A DNA stretch of 16,575 nucleotides from contig DIRJ01000051.1 in NCBI GenBank assembly GCA_002427505.1, positions 1-16,575 of the forward strand. Reading direction: 5' to 3'. The translations under genes were made by a program, and so were the position numbers. The notes under the pieces were generated by a model. It was not told where the DNA came from and searched no databases. It was given only the letters and a program-made list of their open reading frames with translations. Origin of the DNA: Mageeibacillus sp. UBA5439. GTDB lineage: Bacteria; Bacillota; Clostridia; Saccharofermentanales; DTU023. Shown here piece after piece: positions 13,556 to 16,575 of this stretch. Within the stretch, counting starts at the first letter, position 1, and each line of letters opens with the position of its first letter.

Positions 13556-13585
13556 CTGACAAGACAATACTTGAAAGCGTATAAT
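13556..13585 (+). promoter_or_regulatory. Possible internal promoter for the second NifX/ORP-like gene
   Basis: CTGACA (13556-13561) and a perfect TATAAT (13580-13585) are separated by 18 nt, about 30 nt before the ATG. A small 6-bp hairpin (AAGGCA/TGCCTT, 13532-13550) without a T-tract lies just upstream. Together with the 102-nt gap after ATPase copy 2, this suggests separate expression of the last gene. Confidence 0.5.
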
Positions 13586-13615
13586 ATATAAAATTAATTT
13601 TTTAAGGAGAAATAT

Positions 13616-13975
13616 ATGATAAGAATTGCAGTAGCAAGTGATGATGGTTTAGTGACACAACATTTTGGCCATTGTGCCGACTTTATGATTTTCGACAGCG
13701 AGAACGGTAAGATTGTCAGGACTGAGACCATCCCTAACCCGGGTCATAAGCCGGGCTTCCTGCCAAACTACCTCAATGATCTTGGTGTCAACGTGATCAT
13801 CTCCGGCGGTATGGGCGGCGGAGCTGTTGATATTTTCAATGAAAAAAATATAGAGGTTATTGTGGGTGCAAGCGGTCCGGCAGAAACTGCAGCTGAGTCC
13901 TATCTGCTAGGTGACCTGGTGTCGACCGGTTCCGTCTGCCATGAGCACGAACACCAGGATGAGTGTGAAGATTAG
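13616..13975 (+). CDS. NifX/ORP-like cluster-binding protein (copy 2), His-rich C-terminus
   Basis: A second single-domain member of the NifX/ORP group, 119 aa, and a closer match to typical ORP/MTH1175-like proteins than copy 1. It opens MIRIAVASDDGLVTQHFGHC, where the HFGHC pattern is usual, then FMIFDSENGKI, LNDLGVNVIISGGMGGGAVD and ASGPAETAAESYLLGDL. The end CHEHEHQDECED has alternating His/Glu and two cysteines, which suggests metal binding. AAGGAG lies 7 nt before the ATG. It is the last gene of the cluster, apparently with its own promoter (13556-13585), so it could be made when the rest of the operon is repressed. Confidence 0.9.
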   Translation: MIRIAVASDDGLVTQHFGHCADFMIFDSENGKIVRTETIPNPGHKPGFLPNYLNDLGVNVIISGGMGGGAVDIFNEKNIEVIVGASGPAETAAESYLLGDLVSTGSVCHEHEHQDECED

Positions 13976-14019
13976 TTAAGGCCGGATAACTACTGGTCAA
14001 ATTACTTTGGACCCGATAC

Positions 14020-14053
14020 CTGTTTGATATTCTCAGCTAAGAAGCAGTTTTTT
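14020..14053 (+). terminator. Weak terminator candidate after the ORP/ATPase cluster
   Basis: CTGTTT (14020-14025) can pair with AAGCAG (14042-14047), one G-U included, with a 16-nt loop, and is followed by six T. The stem is short and the loop long, so this is a tentative call. No better terminator is seen between 13976 and the tRNA promoter. Confidence 0.3.
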
Positions 14054-14075
14054 GGTAGCCGGTTTACTAAGTCAC

Positions 14076-14104
14076 TTGTGAATTAGACTCCCATGTACTA
14101 GAAT
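14076..14104 (+). promoter_or_regulatory. Promoter of the tRNA-Arg gene
   Basis: TTGTGA (14076-14081) and TAGAAT (14099-14104) are separated by exactly 17 nt, about 27 nt before the tRNA 5' end. Confidence 0.7.
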
Positions 14105-14131
14105 AAATTTTGCTTCAAGCAAAAAAAACAG

Positions 14132-14206
14132 GTCCCAGTAGTCCAATGGATAAGACAGTAGCCTCCGGAGCTGCGGATACGGGTTCAATTCCTGTCTGGG
14201 ACGCCA
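14132..14206 (+). tRNA. tRNA-Arg (anticodon CCG)
   Basis: A full cloverleaf can be drawn by hand. The acceptor stem is GTCCCAG with CTGGGAC, discriminator G and an encoded CCA. The D-arm is closed by GTC/GAC. The anticodon stem is GTAGC/GCTGC (one G-U) around the loop CTCCGGA, anticodon CCG. The variable loop is 4 nt, and the T-stem ACGGG/CCTGT surrounds TTCAATT. It reads CGG codons. The length is 75 nt including CCA. It is a single tRNA with its own promoter and terminator. Confidence 0.95.
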
Positions 14207-14208
14207 TG

Positions 14209-14241
14209 AAGAAGCTCGCTATAGTGAGCTTCTTTTTTTTT
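14209..14241 (+). terminator. Intrinsic terminator after tRNA-Arg
   Basis: AAGAAGCTC (14209-14217) pairs perfectly with GAGCTTCTT (14226-14234), loop of 8 nt, with nine consecutive T at the end (14233-14241, partly in the stem). It starts 3 nt after the tRNA CCA. The following stretch 14242-14429 shows no recognisable gene or clear promoter. Confidence 0.92.
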
Positions 14242-14429
14242 ACACAAATAAGGGACGGAAGCAGTGTCATAGCTTTGCTGCTCCTTATTCTGCAAATAAT
14301 ACAGGTCTGACAGGCACTGCGGACAAAGCGTTACGACCTGCAGCTTGTGAAATAGCTACACTTGATTGAAAGCAGGAAATATCAGCAGCAATTTTTCGAG
14401 CAGCAGTATGAGAATTAAGGAGGCCTGAG

Positions 14430-15785
14430 ATGAGACTTATAATTATCGGCGGAGTAGCTGCGGGCACTTCAGCCGCAAGCAAGGCACGACGCAATAACGA
14501 GAAAGCCGAGATCGTCCTCTACGAGCAGGGACCGGATATATCCTACGCCGGTTGTGATACCCCATATTTTATCGGCGGCTTGATTAAGGATATTAAAACT
14601 TTAACACCGCGCAGTGTTGGTTTTTTCAAAAACAAATACAATGTCGACGTAAAAATCCGTCACCAGGTCCAGGCAATCGATCTGAAAACACGGAGCCTGA
14701 GCATTCAGGATTTGGAAACTGACCGGACTTTTACAGATCACTACGACAAGCTGATTATCGCCACCGGGGCCAAAGCGGTAATTCCAGATATTCCCGGTGT
14801 CGGACAGGAGCATGTTTTCAGTCTGAGAACTATTCAGGATACGCTCAAGATTGATTCATTTATCAAAAAGAACAAACCGCAGACTGCTGCTATTATCGGC
14901 AGTGGCAGCATCGGGATGGAAATGGCCGAAAACCTGTCCCGTATCGGTCTGGATGTCCATGTGATCGAAATGGCCCCTCAGATCAACCCCGCTCTGGACC
15001 CTGACATGTCAGTTCACCTGGAAAAGCATCTGAACGAACACGGTGTTAAGACCTACAGAAGTACGCAAGCCGCAAAAATAGAAGCAAGCTATCTGCTGAC
15101 CGCCGACGGTGAAAAAATACCCGGCGATATTGTTATTATGGCCACAGGTATCAGGCCCGAAGTAAGTCTGGCCCGGGATGCCGGCATCAAATTGGGTGCG
15201 ACCGGGGCGATCGCCGTTGACGAGCACATGCAGACCTCTGACCCTGATGTCTATGCCTGTGGTGACTGTATCGAGCACTTTGACCTGATCAGGCAAAAGG
15301 CAGCCTGGTTCCCGCTGGCTTCGACAGCTAACAAGACCGGGCGCATCTGCGGTGATGCCGTCACCGGCGGCAGTCTAACTTTCAGGGGAGTTTTGGGCAC
15401 CGGAATTTTCCGTGTCTTTGGCCTCAGCGTTGCCAGGACCGGTTTAGGTGAAGATCAGGCGCGCGAAGCAGGTTACGACATTGCAGTAGTGCACATCACA
15501 GGACCTGATCGATCGGCTTCTGTTGGCGGCAGGGATATTATTATTAAGGCTATTGCTGATCGTAAAACTGAAAAGCTCCTGGGAGCACAGCTTATTGGCG
15601 AAGACGGCATCGATAAACGCATTGATGTGCTCGTCACAGCCATGACCCTGGGAGCAAAAATCAGCGATTTATTCCAGCTTGACCTGGCCTACTCACCTTT
15701 CCATGCCACAGTAAAAGATCCCGTTCATTATGTTGGCATGGTTCTGGATAAGGCCATCAGTAAGGACAGGTTGAGCCGGAAATGA
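14430..15785 (+). CDS. CoA-disulfide reductase / NADH oxidase-like flavoprotein
   Basis: An FAD-dependent pyridine nucleotide-disulfide oxidoreductase, 451 aa, the usual length of single-domain CoA-disulfide reductases without the extra rhodanese domain. The FAD site is LIIIGGVAAGTSAA (3-16). The single redox Cys42 lies in ISYAGCDTPYFIGG, the position of Cys43 in characterised CoADRs. The NAD(P)H site is IIGSGSIGMEMAENL (155-169), and the second FAD motif is DVYACGDC (273-280). The C-terminal dimerisation domain contains YSPFHATVKDP, like the YxPxxxxxKDP of the family. It may reduce CoA disulfide, CoA persulfide/polysulfide, or oxygen (NADH oxidase); sequence alone does not decide. AAGGAGG is 6 nt before the ATG. 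It converges with rubrerythrin, so an oxidative or sulfur stress role is likely. Confidence 0.87.
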   Translation: MRLIIIGGVAAGTSAASKARRNNEKAEIVLYEQGPDISYAGCDTPYFIGGLIKDIKTLTPRSVGFFKNKYNVDVKIRHQVQAIDLKTRSLSIQDLETDRTFTDHYDKLIIATGAKAVIPDIPGVGQEHVFSLRTIQDTLKIDSFIKKNKPQTAAIIGSGSIGMEMAENLSRIGLDVHVIEMAPQINPALDPDMSVHLEKHLNEHGVKTYRSTQAAKIEASYLLTADGEKIPGDIVIMATGIRPEVSLARDAGIKLGATGAIAVDEHMQTSDPDVYACGDCIEHFDLIRQKAAWFPLASTANKTGRICGDAVTGGSLTFRGVLGTGIFRVFGLSVARTGLGEDQAREAGYDIAVVHITGPDRSASVGGRDIIIKAIADRKTEKLLGAQLIGEDGIDKRIDVLVTAMTLGAKISDLFQLDLAYSPFHATVKDPVHYVGMVLDKAISKDRLSRK

Positions 15786-15811
15786 TTATGATCCGGCTCT
15801 GTCCGGCACAC

Positions 15812-15851
15812 AAAATGAAGGCCTTCGGAGTTTCCAAAGGCCTTCATTTTT
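15812..15851. terminator. Bidirectional terminator between flavoprotein and rubrerythrin genes
   Basis: AAAATGAAGGCCTT (15812-15825) and its exact complement (15837-15850) form a 14-bp stem with an 11-nt loop, which itself can pair GGA with TCC. The A-run on one side and T-run on the other let it serve both convergent genes. Confidence 0.92.
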
Positions 15852-15888
15852 ACTGCTATAAGCAGAAGAGCACAAAAGTAAAATATTC

Positions 15889-16473
15889 TTAGTAAGTTTC
15901 GACGAACAACTCAAAGTATTCTTGCTTGTGGGCGCAGGCCGGGCACACATTCGGAGCTGACTTGCCTTTATGAATATAGCCGCAGTTGTTGCACTTCCAC
16001 AGAACTTCCTCGTCACGTTTAAAGACACGGTCGTTCTCAATATTGGCCAGCAGTTTACGGAAACGAGTCTCATGTGCTTCCTCTACTTCGGCAATTTCAC
16101 GCCAGACGTAAGCGATCTGGGGGAAACCTTCTTTCTCAGCGATATCAGCAAAATCCGGATACATTTTATGAGCTTCACCATGCTCGCCGTTGATAGCGCT
16201 CTTCAGATTCTCGACCGTGTCAGCATAGGTCACCGGATAATCCCAGTTAACATTGACTGCCTCATCGGGTTCAAAGTCTTCCCGCAGAAATTTGTAGAAA
16301 CGCTTGCCATGCTCGACTTCGTTACGCGCAGTTTCTGCAAAAATATTCTGAATCTGTACGTAGCCATCGGCTTTCGCCTGTTTGGCTGCTAAATTATAAC
16401 GAAAAGTCGCCTGAGCCTCACCGGCCATGGAGATCATCAGATTGTTGGCTGTTTTTGTTCCTTTTAATGACAT
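15889..16473 (-). CDS. rbr: Rubrerythrin
   Basis: A cytoplasmic diiron peroxidase of strict anaerobes that reduces hydrogen peroxide with electrons from rubredoxin or NADH systems, 194 aa, normal length. Diiron ligands by comparison with the Desulfovibrio protein are Glu19, Glu52 and His55 (ARNEVEH), Glu97 and Glu100 (NGEHGE), and Glu131 and His134 (EVEEAH). The C-terminal rubredoxin-like iron site is CNNCGY (C161, C164) and CPAC (C177, C180). Everything needed is present. The ribosome site AAAGGAGG precedes the ATG by 6 nt. Upstream DNA is AT-rich without an obvious -35/-10 pair. TTATAAT at about 16530 equals one half of a PerR-type box, but the other half is poor. Confidence 0.96.
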   Translation of the reverse strand: MSLKGTKTANNLMISMAGEAQATFRYNLAAKQAKADGYVQIQNIFAETARNEVEHGKRFYKFLREDFEPDEAVNVNWDYPVTYADTVENLKSAINGEHGEAHKMYPDFADIAEKEGFPQIAYVWREIAEVEEAHETRFRKLLANIENDRVFKRDEEVLWKCNNCGYIHKGKSAPNVCPACAHKQEYFELFVETY

Positions 16474-16575
16474 ATATTTCCTCCTTTAAAATATCTTATA
16501 TACTAGAACGGTATATAGTCTTAGTTTACTTATAATTCTATCACTAAATTGGCAGAGGCTGTAGGACCTATACAG

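Noticed and set aside
14132..14206. tRNA-Arg considered as an integration (att) site
   Set aside because: No integrase gene and no repeat of the tRNA 3' end were found in the window.
14285..14494. Minus-strand 69-codon frame upstream of the flavoprotein gene
   Set aside because: Its start lies inside the flavoprotein coding region on the opposite strand, it has no ribosome site, and the product matches no family I recognise.

Overview
The window looks like chromosome from a strictly anaerobic, low-to-medium G+C Bacillota (Clostridia- or Negativicutes-like). The support is strong AGGAGG-type ribosome sites, TTGACA/TATAAT-type promoters, compact hairpin-T-tract terminators, FeoAB iron import, a rubrerythrin, a Coenzyme A-disulfide-reductase-like flavoprotein, a butanol-dehydrogenase-type alcohol dehydrogenase and an 'orange protein' (ORP)-type cluster of NifX-like proteins and ferredoxin-containing MinD/Mrp ATPases. 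No species can be named from the sequence alone. No transposase, phage gene, rRNA or CRISPR array was seen.

Layout. (1) 1-2470, minus strand: a spermidine operon, speD (SAM decarboxylase), a SpeA-type arginine/lysine/ornithine decarboxylase, and the start of speE (spermidine synthase), which runs off the left edge. (2) 2843-3337, plus: a small membrane protein with a Gln/Tyr/Pro-rich N-terminus, closed by a terminator. (3) 3481-5360, plus: a HAD phosphatase and an iron-type alcohol dehydrogenase, probably one operon, closed by a strong terminator. (4) 5514-6761, minus: a major facilitator transporter with a clear promoter that overlaps an inverted repeat. (5) 7027-10350, minus: feoA-feoB-radical SAM protein, with a good promoter upstream of feoA. 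(6) 10601-13975, plus, divergent from feoA: a DUF5320 Gly/Arg-rich protein, a DUF134 (UPF0251) DNA-binding protein, a NifX/ORP-like protein, two paralogous MinD-like ATPases each with two [4Fe-4S] ferredoxin motifs, and a second NifX/ORP-like protein. (7) 14132-14206: tRNA-Arg(CCG) with its own promoter and terminator. (8) 14430-15785, plus, and 15889-16473, minus: the CoA-disulfide-reductase-like flavoprotein and rubrerythrin, convergent on a shared bidirectional terminator.

How the genes fit together. The spe genes supply decarboxylated SAM, a diamine precursor and the aminopropyl transferase for spermidine. FeoAB imports ferrous iron. The divergent cluster matches in content the anaerobe-specific ORP system described in Desulfovibrio, in which a small metal-cluster protein works with MinD-like ATPases that carry ferredoxin domains. 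Rubrerythrin and the CoA-disulfide-reductase-like protein would handle peroxide and thiol/persulfide stress.

The most interesting part is 9997-13975. Here feoA carries an unusual Cys-rich, Arg/Gly-repeat tail. The divergent ORP-type operon starts from a promoter framed by two copies of the palindrome GACATATGTC, which together make a perfect 16-bp inverted repeat. A terminator-like hairpin lies between its first and second genes, and several of its proteins carry Cys/His/Gly/Arg-rich metal-binding-like segments.
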